The position numbers were made by a program, and so were the translations under genes. Positions 34,894-43,985 of a DNA stretch of 64,000 bases are shown here, piece by piece; the stretch's first letter is position 1; each line of letters begins with the position of its first letter. The notes under the pieces are model-generated. The model saw nothing but the letters and a program-made list of their open reading frames with translations, was not told the origin of the DNA and searched no databases. Origin of the DNA: Lewinellaceae bacterium (GTDB taxonomy: Bacteria > Bacteroidota > Bacteroidia > Chitinophagales > Saprospiraceae); NCBI GenBank assembly GCA_020636255.1, contig JACJYE010000014.1:124001-188000 (forward strand), in the 5' to 3' direction.

Positions 34894-35095
34894 AGCTTAC
34901 AATATTAATGAGACCAAGAAAATAACGACCCATACTGCCTCTATCAAAAGAAGGCCACAGCCTTTGCCAGGCAAAGGCACTCCACCACCTGAAAACAGGG
35001 CGGTACAGATCCGGTATCAAAATTGCTGCCTCAAAGGTAAGGAGGCGGCTGCCATACCAGCAGCCGCCGCTTCACCTCATGAGAGCATTAAAGCT

Positions 35096-35134
35096 GCCGG
35101 GAAAAACCATACGATGAGCCCGGTTTTTCCCGGC
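35096..35134 (-). terminator. fabF terminator
   Basis: Arms GCCGGGAAAAACC and GGTTTTTCCCGGC (35096-35108, 35122-35134), just past the fabF stop on the minus strand. A second hairpin (GGCGGCTG / CAGCCGCC) lies near 35044-35068. Confidence 0.6.
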
Positions 35135-35142
35135 CAGCCCCT

Positions 35143-36390
35143 TTATTCTTCAAATTTCTTAAAGATCAGGGTCGAGTTATGCCCGCCGAAGCCGAAGGTA
35201 TTACTCAGCACGGCCCGGACTTTGCGCTCCTGCGCTTCGTTGAAAGTCAAATTCAGCTTGCTGTCGATCTCTGGGTCATCGGTAAAATGGTTGATCGTCG
35301 GCGGAACGAAACCGTGAACGATCGCCATGATACCGGCAATAGCTTCCACCGCGCCGGCGGCGCCCAGCAGGTGCCCTGTCATCGACTTGGTGGAACTGAT
35401 GTTCAATTTATAGGCGGCATCACCGAAGACCTGCTGAATCGCTTTCACTTCGGCAGCATCGCCAAGGGGGGTAGAGGTGCCGTGTACGTTAATGTAATCG
35501 ATATCCCCCAGGTTCAGGCCGGCATCCTCCAGGGATATCTTCATGACGTTGCGGGCGCCAAAGCCTTCAGGATGGGGTGCGGTAATGTGGTGTGCATCGG
35601 CAGTAGCGCCGGCGCCGGCCACTTCCGCGTATATTTTTGCGCCTCTCTTTTTGGCGTGTTCGAGTTCTTCCAGGATCAGCGCGCCACCACCTTCGCCCAG
35701 TACGAAGCCGTCGCGGTCGCGGTCGAAGGGGCGGGAGGCCGTTTTGTAGTCGTCATTGCGCGTAGAGAGGGCCTTCATAGCGTTGAAGCCCCCAACGCCG
35801 GTCTCGGATACGGCAGCTTCCGACCCACCGGTAACGACGATATCGTTGCGCCCCAGGCGCACGTAATCAAAGGCGGTAGTGATCGCATGCGACGCGGATG
35901 CACAGGCAGATACCGTGGCGAAGTTGGCCCCGCGAAAACCGTACTTGATAGAGATCAGCCCCGCGACGATATCGATGATCATTTTGGGAATGAGGAAGGG
36001 GTTATAACGCGGCACCCCATTGCCTTTGACAAACTCCGTGACTTCTGTTTCCAGCGTAGTGAGGCCGCCAATACCAGAGCCCCAGATCACGCCTACACGG
36101 CCGAGGTCGAGTTTTTCCGGGTCGAGGCCGGCATCGGCCACAGCTTCATCGGCACAGACGATGCCGTAAGCGGCAAAGGTGTCCATGCGGCGCAATTCCC
36201 GGCGGTCAATATATTGTTCGAGATCAACCCCTTTGACCTCACAGGCAAATTGCGTTTTGAACTGCGAAGCGTCGAAATGCGTAATAGGATTAGCACCGCT
36301 AATGCCATTTTGCAGGCCCTCGAGAAAGGCCTGGGCCGTATTGCCAATGGGGGTGATCGCTCCAAGCCCTGTTACAACAACCCTTTTCAT
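35143..36390 (-). CDS. fabF: 3-oxoacyl-[acyl-carrier-protein] synthase II
   Basis: Elongating condensing enzyme of type II fatty acid synthesis; uses malonyl-ACP. 415 residues, normal length. The thiolase-fold active site is Cys163 (TVSACASASHAIT), His303 (NVHGTSTPLGD) and His340 (KSMTGHLLGAAG). The start MKRVVVTGLGAITPIG is canonical. It lies downstream of acpP, whose gene has its own terminator, and upstream of rnc, again with hairpins between, so the cluster may be read as separate messages. Confidence 0.97.
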   Translation of the reverse strand: MKRVVVTGLGAITPIGNTAQAFLEGLQNGISGANPITHFDASQFKTQFACEVKGVDLEQYIDRRELRRMDTFAAYGIVCADEAVADAGLDPEKLDLGRVGVIWGSGIGGLTTLETEVTEFVKGNGVPRYNPFLIPKMIIDIVAGLISIKYGFRGANFATVSACASASHAITTAFDYVRLGRNDIVVTGGSEAAVSETGVGGFNAMKALSTRNDDYKTASRPFDRDRDGFVLGEGGGALILEELEHAKKRGAKIYAEVAGAGATADAHHITAPHPEGFGARNVMKISLEDAGLNLGDIDYINVHGTSTPLGDAAEVKAIQQVFGDAAYKLNISSTKSMTGHLLGAAGAVEAIAGIMAIVHGFVPPTINHFTDDPEIDSKLNLTFNEAQERKVRAVLSNTFGFGGHNSTLIFKKFEE

Positions 36391-36553
36391 TCGCTTTTTT
36401 TAATTTGTTCCTCCGCGGTGCCCGTTGAAAGGCCGGATGTTATATGAAGTGCTAGCTTTTGGAAGAGTTGGCTTGTTCTACTGGGAAAATGCGGGACGCT
36501 AGCCTTTTTTTGATTTGCTCTTCGGGAAGAGAAAGGTTCCTTGGCCTCTAAAA

Positions 36554-36588
36554 CCACAAATTAGAGGTGGTGCACCTCTAATTTGTGG
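36554..36588 (-). terminator. Hairpin between acpP and fabF
   Basis: Perfect 16-bp arms (36554-36569 and 36573-36588) around 3 bases, with a short T-run on the minus strand. It would end most acpP messages before fabF. Confidence 0.75.
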
Positions 36589-36621
36589 AAAAGCCACCGG
36601 GGGTTAGCCCGGTAATGCTTA

Positions 36622-36861
36622 TTATTTTTCTATTTGCGATTCCAGATATTCAATCGCTTGCCGAACCGTCTGAATATTTTCAGCTTGTTCGTCCGGAATA
36701 GAAATATCGAATTCTTTTTCGAACTCCATGATCAACTCCACGGTGTCCAAAGAGTCGGCGCCCAGATCATTGGTAAAGCTGGCGTCCGGGTTAACTTCTG
36801 AATCATCAACGCCAAGCTTGTCGATAATGATTTTTTTTACTCTTTCTGCAATGCTAGACAT
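36622..36861 (-). CDS. acpP: Acyl carrier protein
   Basis: 79 residues, acidic, four-helix ACP. The phosphopantetheine attachment site is Ser37 in DLGADSLDTVEL. It carries growing acyl chains for FabF and the other fatty acid enzymes. The start ATG gives MSSIAERVKKIIIDKLG, typical of the family. High expression apart from fabF is suggested by the hairpin directly downstream. Confidence 0.98.
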   Translation of the reverse strand: MSSIAERVKKIIIDKLGVDDSEVNPDASFTNDLGADSLDTVELIMEFEKEFDISIPDEQAENIQTVRQAIEYLESQIEK

Positions 36862-36900
36862 AATGAATTCGCTTTATTAGGTTTACGATTGCCCTGCAAA

Positions 36901-36928
36901 GAAACGTAGAACTCCCCTGATAACCAAA
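36901..36928 (-). promoter_or_regulatory. Probable acpP promoter
   Basis: Minus strand: TTTG (36928-36925), 16-bp spacer, TACGTTTC (36908-36901), one base off the -7 consensus and 40 bp before the start. Confidence 0.4.
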
Positions 36929-37335
36929 GTTTTTAAAAAAAAATTTGCCCGCCATGAAGCCTCGGCTACCCCAATATTATTAGGCGTTCCGCCCTGTAAA
37001 CAACCTTATTGCCACTCCATCCTTTCTGCCAAAGCGCCAATCCCACAGCTGAGCGACTTCAGCGCCAAATTTTTTGAAAGACCACTCCAACGCCCTTCAA
37101 AGCCCCCGGCAGGGCCAAAACGAGATCGCCATCCGCTGCATCGCCCAACGCGCCGGCTGGCCGCTAAAACTATTGCAGGGCTGCTATTTGATAATATTGG
37201 AGATAGCTGTACTTTTACATCATCAATTATTGTATTTTTTACACTTAGCCCGGCCGGCGACAGGCTCCTGCCCGGCTTTTTAAGAACACCACAGGTTGCA
37301 AACGCCTGGAAACACCAGGCCTAAACCACCAGGTT
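36929..37335. other. Long intergenic stretch between acpP and pyk
   Basis: About 400 bp between divergent genes. A 69-codon frame at 37074-37283 has no ribosome site or recognisable product and is not called. I see no exact -7 box for pyk; AT-rich DNA near 37185-37245 is the likeliest promoter area. A short GC-rich inverted pair (GCCCGGCC...GCCCGGC) lies near 37247-37278. No RNA gene recognised. Confidence 0.4.
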
Positions 37336-38769
37336 ATGACCATCAACGACCGTCAGAATACCAAGATAGTAGCTACCGTTGGCCCTGCATGCAGTGCGTA
37401 CGAAGCCCTGCTCCAGCTCGTACAGGCAGGAGTGGACGTGTTCCGCCTTAATTTTTCCCACGGCTCTCATGAGGACCACCTCAACGTGATCAACCACGTC
37501 ACCCATATCAATGAGAAATACAATACCCACGTCGGCCTGCTGGCCGACCTGCAGGGGCCCAAACTCCGGGTGGGAAAGATCAAGGACAATGCCCTGGAGT
37601 TGAAAGAAGGCGATATCATTACCCTGGTCAATGAACAGTGCATCGGCACAATGGAAAAGATATACATGAGCTACGAACAATTTGCCGAAGATGTGGAAAT
37701 CGGCGAACGGGTGTTGGTAGACGACGGTAAGCTCGTGTTCGAAGTAGTGGAAACCAATAAAAAGGATACGGCCCGCCTGAAGACGCTGTTCGGCGGAACC
37801 CTGTCCTCCAATAAAGGCGTCAACCTGCCGAATACCAAAATATCGCTCCCCTGCCTTACTGAAAAGGACCTGGTAGACCTGGACTTCATCCTGACCCAGC
37901 CGGTCAACTGGATCGCCTTGTCTTTCGTGCGGTCGCCGAAAGACATCAAAGACCTGCGCGCCCGCATCGACGCCAAAAACCACCCGGCAAAGATCATCGC
38001 CAAGATCGAGAAGCCGGAAGCGGTAGAGCGTATCGACAAGATCATCAAGCAGACCAACGCCATTATGGTGGCCCGGGGCGACCTGGGTATCGAGATGCCC
38101 ATGGAAAAGCTTCCGCTCGTCCAGAAGGATATCATCGCTAAATGCATCCAAAGGGCCCGCCCCGTTATCGTTGCGACCCAGATGATGGATAGCATGATCA
38201 CGAACCCCAGCCCCACCCGGGCCGAGATCACTGATGTGGCCAACGCCGTACTCGACGGCGCCGATGCCGTTATGCTCAGCGGAGAAACTTCCGTGGGCAA
38301 GCACCCGGTCAAAGTGGTGGAAACGATGAACAAGATCATCGAAGAAGCGGAAACACACTACAATTTTGCGGGCAGGCGCCCGATCCCCTCTTCCAAATCC
38401 AGCACCTTCCTCTCCGATGTCGTTTGTTTTAACGCCGGCAAAACAGCTGAAGAACTCAACGCCAAGGCCATCATCGGGATGACCAGCTCCGGTTATACGG
38501 CATTCAAGGTGTCGAGCTACCGCCCCAATGCAGAGATTTACATCTTCTCCGACCGCATGCACATGCTGTCTACCCTCAACCTGGTATGGGGCGTGCGCTG
38601 CTTTTACTACGACCGCTTCACCACCACCGATGAGACCATCAATGACGTGACCGAGATACTCAAACAGGAAGGGCGCATCCAAACCGGCGACATCGTGGTC
38701 AATACCGGTAGTATGCCCCTCCACCGCCGGTTCCGCACCAATATGCTGAAGGTCACCGTTATCGAATGA
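37336..38769 (+). CDS. pyk: Pyruvate kinase
   Basis: Final step of glycolysis: phosphoenolpyruvate plus ADP to pyruvate plus ATP. 477 residues. The barrel starts TKIVATVGPAC and FRLNFSHGSHEDH. The active-site loop is IIAKIEKPEAVERIDKII with the catalytic Lys, followed by IMVARGDLGIEMP and PVIVATQMMDSMI. The C-terminal domain is typical but ends early (NTGSMPLHRRFRTNMLKV). The start MTINDRQNTKIVAT is the only good ATG. A dispersed element and a terminator follow. Confidence 0.97.
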   Translation: MTINDRQNTKIVATVGPACSAYEALLQLVQAGVDVFRLNFSHGSHEDHLNVINHVTHINEKYNTHVGLLADLQGPKLRVGKIKDNALELKEGDIITLVNEQCIGTMEKIYMSYEQFAEDVEIGERVLVDDGKLVFEVVETNKKDTARLKTLFGGTLSSNKGVNLPNTKISLPCLTEKDLVDLDFILTQPVNWIALSFVRSPKDIKDLRARIDAKNHPAKIIAKIEKPEAVERIDKIIKQTNAIMVARGDLGIEMPMEKLPLVQKDIIAKCIQRARPVIVATQMMDSMITNPSPTRAEITDVANAVLDGADAVMLSGETSVGKHPVKVVETMNKIIEEAETHYNFAGRRPIPSSKSSTFLSDVVCFNAGKTAEELNAKAIIGMTSSGYTAFKVSSYRPNAEIYIFSDRMHMLSTLNLVWGVRCFYYDRFTTTDETINDVTEILKQEGRIQTGDIVVNTGSMPLHRRFRTNMLKVTVIE

Positions 38770-38781
38770 ATGAGCAGGGCC

Positions 38782-38855
38782 TAAGCTTGTTCGAAGGCCC
38801 GCCTCATTATTTAGAAAAATCACTATATTAGCAGTATCAAAGGCCAGCCCGGCCA
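38782..38855. repeat. TAAGAGC dispersed element, diverged copy after pyk
   Basis: TAAGCTTGTTCGAAGGCC at 38782-38799, an AT-rich middle, then TATTAGCAGTATCAAAGGCC, which parallels the TTTTAGCTCAAAGGCTGGCC of the full element. It starts 12 bp after the pyk stop. Confidence 0.55.
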
Positions 38856-38982
38856 TTTTCCCAGAAACAAAGGCTTTACCCCAAACCGCCGGAGACGCCC
38901 TCTGCGCCATTTGGGCAAAGGCATTAAGCGTTTTTCAACGCCTCGGCCTGTATTCCCTTCGTATAGGAATCCAAGAGGCGCG

Positions 38983-39016
38983 GCCCTGTTGGCTAGCCAA
39001 CAGGGCTTGTTTTTTC
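38983..39016 (+). terminator. Intrinsic terminator downstream of pyk
   Basis: Perfect 24-bp palindrome (GCCCTGTTGGCT and complement, 38983-39006) followed by TTGTTTTTTC. It lies 214 bp after the pyk stop, leaving a long 3' UTR that holds the dispersed element. Confidence 0.85.
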
Positions 39017-39056
39017 TTAAAAACAGGTACCTATAGGCCGCTACCGGCCATTTTCC

Positions 39057-39064
39057 TATCTTTG
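39057..39064 (+). promoter_or_regulatory. -7 box of the nucleotidyltransferase operon
   Basis: TATCTTTG, an exact consensus match, 62 bp before the ATG and downstream of the pyk terminator. It would drive the four-gene envelope cluster. Confidence 0.6.
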
Positions 39065-39126
39065 CAGCCTGAACGGGAAGTGGGAAGTCTGGTTCCCCCT
39101 CTCCCCTGATCAAACCACATCCGCCC

Positions 39127-40152
39127 ATGAAGATCATTATACCCATGGCGGGAAGAGGCTCTCGCCTTCGCCCTCATACCTTGACAACGCCGAAACCCTT
39201 GCTGCCCGTAGCCGGGAAGGCCATTGTACGCCGCATCGTCGAAGACCTCGCCTCCGGGCTGGATGAACAGGTAGAGGACGTCGCATTCATTATCGGCGAT
39301 TTCGGGCCGGAAGCGGAAGAACAATTGCAGCAGATCGCCCATGGCATCGGCGCCCACTGTTCCATCTATTACCAGGACCAGCCTCTGGGCCCCGGGCATG
39401 CCGTACTCTGTGCCAAGCCCAGCCTCGAAGGCCATTGCCTCGTCGCTTTCGCCGATACGCTCTTCAATGCCAACTTCCACTTCAATGCACAGGAAGACGG
39501 CATCATCTGGGTTTCTAAAGTTGACAACCCTTCCTCCTTTGGCGTCGTTAAAATAAATGATGCCAACATCATCACCGATTTCGTCGAAAAACCGGCTACC
39601 TTCGTCTCAGACCAGGCTATCGTCGGCATCTACTACTTCCGGGAAGGGGAAAAACTAAGGGATACCCTGCAACATATCGTCGACTCCGATATCCGGGACA
39701 AGGGTGAATACCAGCTCACGACTGCCCTCGAACTGCTGAAAACCAACGGCCTGAAGTTTCGGCCCGCGCAGATCGAAGAATGGCTCGACTGCGGCAATAA
39801 GGACAACATCCTGGCCACCAACAAAAGGATGCTGGAGCTGAAATCAGCGTCGGAACAACTGATCGAAGAAGGCATCATGATCGACAACGCCGTTATCGTT
39901 GCACCCTGCTTCATCGGCCAGGGTGCAGTAATACGGAACAGCGTAGTAGGGCCCTACGTTTCACTGGGTAACAATTCGTTGGTCGAGCATACCGTTATTA
40001 GCAGTAGCATCATCCAGAATAATACAAAAGTGCTGCGCGCCAACCTCCACCAATCTATGCTTGGTAACGAAGTGGATTACCAGGGCGAAAAGTCGGAGAT
40101 CAGTATCGGCGATTATTCGCAATACAAGTTGAGCATTCTGAAAACACCATGA
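39127..40152 (+). CDS. Sugar-1-phosphate nucleotidyltransferase with left-handed beta helix
   Basis: 341 residues. The N-terminal nucleotidyltransferase fold opens MKIIIPMAGRGSRLRPHTLT and TPKPLLPVAGK, the GxGxRLxPxT...PKxLxPV signature of glucose-1-phosphate thymidylyltransferase-like enzymes. DQPLGPGHAV, FADTLF and the FVEKPA and EWLDCGN blocks follow. The C-terminal 80 residues contain hexapeptide-type turns (MIDNAVIVAPCFIGQGAVIRNSVVG) forming a left-handed helix. Makes an NDP-sugar for envelope polysaccharide; the exact sugar cannot be told. It is the first gene of a cluster with TPR, DUF4292 and EnvC-like proteins, an order I recognise from other Bacteroidota. Confidence 0.9.
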   Translation: MKIIIPMAGRGSRLRPHTLTTPKPLLPVAGKAIVRRIVEDLASGLDEQVEDVAFIIGDFGPEAEEQLQQIAHGIGAHCSIYYQDQPLGPGHAVLCAKPSLEGHCLVAFADTLFNANFHFNAQEDGIIWVSKVDNPSSFGVVKINDANIITDFVEKPATFVSDQAIVGIYYFREGEKLRDTLQHIVDSDIRDKGEYQLTTALELLKTNGLKFRPAQIEEWLDCGNKDNILATNKRMLELKSASEQLIEEGIMIDNAVIVAPCFIGQGAVIRNSVVGPYVSLGNNSLVEHTVISSSIIQNNTKVLRANLHQSMLGNEVDYQGEKSEISIGDYSQYKLSILKTP

Positions 40153-41870
40153 TGAACGACAACAAACATACTTTTCTGCTCACCTCCCTGTGCCTGTGCC
40201 TGCTCTTTCTCAGCCATGTACCTGTACAGGCGCAAATCAGTGAGCACGACATCAAACTCCAGGAACTACTGGTGGACGCTAACCGTGAAAAACTGATCGG
40301 CAATTACGACAATGCCATCGCATTGCTCAAGGAGATCCTGAAAAAAGACAACCGCAACGACGCTGTCTCTTACGAATTGTCGCGCGTTTACGAAGCCGTA
40401 GGCGACGATGAAAAGGCTATCAAGGCTATTCAGGATGCCATCGAATGGGCCCCCGATAACTCCTGGTACTATAAATTCGAGGCCAACCTCTACCAGAAGA
40501 TGAACCGCAATAAGGAAGCTGCGGAAGCGTACCGGCAGGTGGCCAGGCTCGAACCCGAAGACCCTGCGAACTACTACCGCTGGGCTTACTTCCTGGTGCT
40601 GGCCAACGATATCAACGCCGCCCTGAAAGTCTATGACAGCCTTGAGAAAAAGATTGGCCTCAATGAAGAGATCATCCGCCGGAAACACGCTCTTTACGTC
40701 GGCATCGGCGACCAGAAAAAAGCCGCCAGGGAGCTGGAGCGGCTGGTAGAGGCCTATCCTTCCGATACGGACTACCGGCTGTTGCTCGCAGAGTATTACA
40801 GCCAGTCCGGTGAAGGGGAAAAGGCCATGGCCGAATACCGGGAGATCCTGAAGATCGACCCTGCCCACCCCAAGGCCCTGATGGCCATGGCCGGCAAACC
40901 CGAGCAGGCCAGCGATGATATTGCCTACCTTCAATCGCTGGAACCCGCTTTCCGGAACGTGGCTGTCGACATCAACCTCAAGATCGGCAAACTGATGCCT
41001 TTCATCACTAAAGTGGCCGATTCGGGCGACCGGCCACTCGCCGACGCCGCATTGGCCCTGTCCGGCATCATTGAGCAGGCCCATCCATACGACCCCAAAG
41101 GCTTCTCGGCCTCCGGCGACCTGCTCTACTATTCCGGCAGGCGCCTGGAAGCCCTCAAAAAATACCGGAAGACCCTCGAACTGGACGATACCGTCTTCCT
41201 GGTCTGGGAACAGGTGATGCACATCTATAATGATGAAAAAGACTACGGCAATTTGCTCGGCTTCAGCGAGCGCGCTATGGATTTTTTCCCCAACCAGGCC
41301 ATTGCTTACTACTTCTTCGGGCTGGCAGCCAACGAGCTGGGAAAAAGTAAGGAAGCGCTGCCGATACTCCAACAGGGGTTACTGGTTGCCGGCAATAACG
41401 GCCCCCTGAAAATGGATATCCAGGAGCAACTCGGCCTGGCCTTCGACAGGCTGGGGCAACCGGAGCAGTCCATCCGGGCCTTCGAAGCTGCCCTGGAACT
41501 CAACCCCAAATCGCCAGACGTGCTCAGCAACTACGCCCTCGTCCTGGCCGAACGCAAGGAGAACCTGGAAAAGGCCCGGCAAATGGCCGAACAGGCCACC
41601 AGCACCATCCCCGGCCAACCCCGGTACCTCGACGCTTACGGCTGGGTGCTCTATCGCATGAAACGCTATAAAGATGCCCGGCAGCAATTGGAAAAGGCCG
41701 TGGCGGCCGGCGGAAACGCTGATGCACGCATTCTCGAACATTATGGCGATGTGCTCTTCCAGCTCAACGAACCTGAACAGGCTGTGCAATACTGGAAACA
41801 AGCGCTCGAACTGGGCAACGCTTCCGGCCTGCTGGAGAAAAAGATCGCCGACCGCAAGTTGTACGAGTAA
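40149..41870 (+). CDS. Periplasmic TPR protein
   Basis: 573 residues with signal peptide (LLTSLCLCLLFLSHVPVQAQ). Repeated TPR helices run through most of the mature protein: YDNAIALLKEILKKDNRNDA, DEKAIKAIQDAIEWAPDN, KEAAEAYRQVARLEPEDP, GEKAMAEYREILKIDPAHP and, near the C-terminus, PEQSIRAFEAALELNPKSPDV and YKDARQQLEKAV. Its ATG overlaps the stop of the nucleotidyltransferase (ATGA-type overlap), and the DUF4292 gene begins 5 bp after its own stop, so the cluster is translationally coupled. Likely a scaffold for envelope assembly. Confidence 0.88.
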   Translation: MMNDNKHTFLLTSLCLCLLFLSHVPVQAQISEHDIKLQELLVDANREKLIGNYDNAIALLKEILKKDNRNDAVSYELSRVYEAVGDDEKAIKAIQDAIEWAPDNSWYYKFEANLYQKMNRNKEAAEAYRQVARLEPEDPANYYRWAYFLVLANDINAALKVYDSLEKKIGLNEEIIRRKHALYVGIGDQKKAARELERLVEAYPSDTDYRLLLAEYYSQSGEGEKAMAEYREILKIDPAHPKALMAMAGKPEQASDDIAYLQSLEPAFRNVAVDINLKIGKLMPFITKVADSGDRPLADAALALSGIIEQAHPYDPKGFSASGDLLYYSGRRLEALKKYRKTLELDDTVFLVWEQVMHIYNDEKDYGNLLGFSERAMDFFPNQAIAYYFFGLAANELGKSKEALPILQQGLLVAGNNGPLKMDIQEQLGLAFDRLGQPEQSIRAFEAALELNPKSPDVLSNYALVLAERKENLEKARQMAEQATSTIPGQPRYLDAYGWVLYRMKRYKDARQQLEKAVAAGGNADARILEHYGDVLFQLNEPEQAVQYWKQALELGNASGLLEKKIADRKLYE

Positions 41871-41875
41871 ATCTT

Positions 41876-42652
41876 ATGAAAACAATGCTCAAATATCTTC
41901 CGGCCCTGCTGTTGCTGGGCCTCCTCGCATTCAGCAGCTGCTCGGCCACGCGCAAAGGGGCTAAAACGGCCAAAAAGGACGTCAACGCCGCTTATCTGCT
42001 CGGCCAGTTGGCCAAAAACCGCCTGCAACCGGATTGGTTCGAAGGCAAACTCCGGATCGATTACACCGACGACGCACAATCTGTGTCTGCATCGGCCACC
42101 ATTCGCATGAAACGCGACAGCCTGGTCTGGGCCAGCGTCCGCAAACTCGGCTTCGAACTGGCCCGCGTGCTGGTGACGCCCGATTCCGTGTACGTCCTCG
42201 ACCGGATCAATAACGAATATACCGTCGAATCACTGGATTACCTGTCCACCTCCTATGGCTTGCCCGCCGAACTCGGACAGCTGCAGGATTTCATCCTGGG
42301 CAACCCGCTGTTCTTCGACTCCAGGGGCTTGCTGGCAGAACCGTCAGGCACCGCCTACCACCTCTCCGGGCGAGGGCCTGAAATGGAAAGTGACTACTGG
42401 ATCGACGCCAACGGGCTGCTTCTGAACCGGATGGCCTTCCATGATATCCGAAACGAACAAAAGGTCAATGTAGGGCTCGAAGAATACGGACAACTATCAG
42501 GCAATCAGAATTTTTCGTATCTTCGCAATCTTGAATTAGAAGGCCGGTATACCGGCAAAACAGCCGTCGTGCTGAAATTTTCCAGTGTAGAAACTGACAT
42601 CCCAAAGGACATTCGATTTGAGATCCCGGACAGATATACCCGCGCAAAATAA
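41876..42652 (+). CDS. DUF4292-family lipoprotein
   Basis: 258 residues. The signal peptide ends in a lipobox LLAFSSC with lipid Cys22. The mature part fits DUF4292: WFEGKLRIDYTDDAQSVSASATIRMKRDSLVWASVRKLGFELARVLVTPDSVYVLDR, a LolA/LppM-like beta sheet that could bind lipid. It is found beside an EnvC-like gene and a TPR gene in many Bacteroidota, which supports a shared envelope role, but no activity is established. Its 3' end overlaps the next gene. Confidence 0.88.
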   Translation: MKTMLKYLPALLLLGLLAFSSCSATRKGAKTAKKDVNAAYLLGQLAKNRLQPDWFEGKLRIDYTDDAQSVSASATIRMKRDSLVWASVRKLGFELARVLVTPDSVYVLDRINNEYTVESLDYLSTSYGLPAELGQLQDFILGNPLFFDSRGLLAEPSGTAYHLSGRGPEMESDYWIDANGLLLNRMAFHDIRNEQKVNVGLEEYGQLSGNQNFSYLRNLELEGRYTGKTAVVLKFSSVETDIPKDIRFEIPDRYTRAK

Positions 42653-43865
42653 CCCGGCCCTCAGGCCTTGCCTGCTGTTGCTGGCCATGACACTTTTTTT
42701 CGCCGCTCCGCTCCAGGCACAAAACCGGAAAGAGCTGGAAAATAAGCGCCAGCAATTGATCCGGGATATCCGGCAAACGGAGGGCCAGCTGAAAGAGACG
42801 AAAAAAGACAAGGCTGCCACACTCGACCAGTATCTGGCCCTTCAAAGCCAGATCCGCAAGCGGCAACAACTCATCAACACGCTGCACGAAGAGATCGACT
42901 ACGCCAATGAAAGCATCAACCGCTCTCGCGAGGTGCTCTCAGCCCTCGGCAACGATGTGGAACGGCTCAAAACGGAATACGCTCAGATCATCCGCAGCGC
43001 TTACCGCCACAAGCTCAACAACAGCTTTTTCCTCTTCCTGTTCTCTGCCGAGAGCTTCAACGATGCCTTTCGCCGCTGGCAGTACATCCGGCAATACGAC
43101 CGCTTCCGCAAAAAGCAGGCCCGCCTGATCATAGATACCCAGAAAACCCTGTCCCGAAAAGCACAGCAGCTGGAAAGGCGCAAAAAAGAAAAAGAGACGC
43201 TACTGTCCTCACAGGAACAACAGCAACAACTGCTGAACAAAGAGCTGAATGACAAAAACCGCATGCTGAAAGTGCTCAACACCAGCGAAAACAAGCTGGT
43301 GGCGGCGCTCGACAAGCAACAAAAGGCCCACGACGCCCTGAATGACGCCATCGAGAACGTGATCCGCGAGGAAATGGCGCGCAAACGCCGGGAAGCCCGC
43401 AATGCTGAAGGGCAACCCGAGGGTGCTGCGCTGGCCGTTTTGGAAGAAAACGCCCCGCTTTCCAACGAATTTCAGAAAAACCAGGGCCGCCTGCCCTGGC
43501 CCGTCCGCAACGGTGTGATCACCCGACAGTTCGGAAGGCAACCCCACCCCCACGTGCCTAGCATACAGATCACCAATAATGGCATCGATATCCGGACGAA
43601 CGGGGGCGACCAGGTTTTTGCCGTGTTCGAAGGGTCAGTCGCCGGCACACAGTTCATTCCCGGGTATAAGAATACCGTTATCGTTCAGCACGGGAATTAT
43701 TACACCGTTTACTCCAACCTGGATGAAATATTTGTCAAACGGGGCGACCCTATTGGGCGGCAACAGGCCATAGGGACACTGGGCAACGACAAGCCGGAGG
43801 TGCATTTTGAGGTCTGGCTGGAAAAAAAACGGCTTAACCCCGTCGATTGGGTGGCCAAACGATAA
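42618..43865 (+). CDS. EnvC-like coiled-coil protein with degenerate M23 (LytM) domain
   Basis: Up to 415 residues. No ATG precedes residue 24; TTG at 42618 gives a complete signal peptide (RPCLLLLAMTLFFAAPLQAQ), so that start is preferred although it overlaps the DUF4292 gene by 35 bp. Long coiled coils at about 35-265 (KELENKRQQLIRDIRQTEGQ...) precede a LytM domain at about 295-410. The zinc site looks broken: the first ligand position reads NNGIDI (Asn for His) and the last reads EVHFEV instead of HxH. This is the EnvC pattern, a non-catalytic activator of an amidase. Role in daughter-cell separation is inferred from the family. Confidence 0.88.
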   Translation: MRSRTDIPAQNNPALRPCLLLLAMTLFFAAPLQAQNRKELENKRQQLIRDIRQTEGQLKETKKDKAATLDQYLALQSQIRKRQQLINTLHEEIDYANESINRSREVLSALGNDVERLKTEYAQIIRSAYRHKLNNSFFLFLFSAESFNDAFRRWQYIRQYDRFRKKQARLIIDTQKTLSRKAQQLERRKKEKETLLSSQEQQQQLLNKELNDKNRMLKVLNTSENKLVAALDKQQKAHDALNDAIENVIREEMARKRREARNAEGQPEGAALAVLEENAPLSNEFQKNQGRLPWPVRNGVITRQFGRQPHPHVPSIQITNNGIDIRTNGGDQVFAVFEGSVAGTQFIPGYKNTVIVQHGNYYTVYSNLDEIFVKRGDPIGRQQAIGTLGNDKPEVHFEVWLEKKRLNPVDWVAKR

Positions 43866-43985
43866 AACTATTGGAACGATCTGCCGCAGCCCGTTGTTTG
43901 CCAGAAACCAAACCCGCTCTACCCCCGCGGGCCTCCTAATAAACTGTACATACCAGGGGGGTAACGAAAACCAAGAATCGAGCCT

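Noticed and set aside
37074..37283. Small ORF of 69 codons between acpP and pyk
   Set aside because: No ribosome site, no family, and a composition typical of chance frames.
37321..38910. A 529-codon open frame antisense to pyk
   Set aside because: It is the complement of a fully recognised gene; composition reflects codon bias of pyk and no domain is seen.
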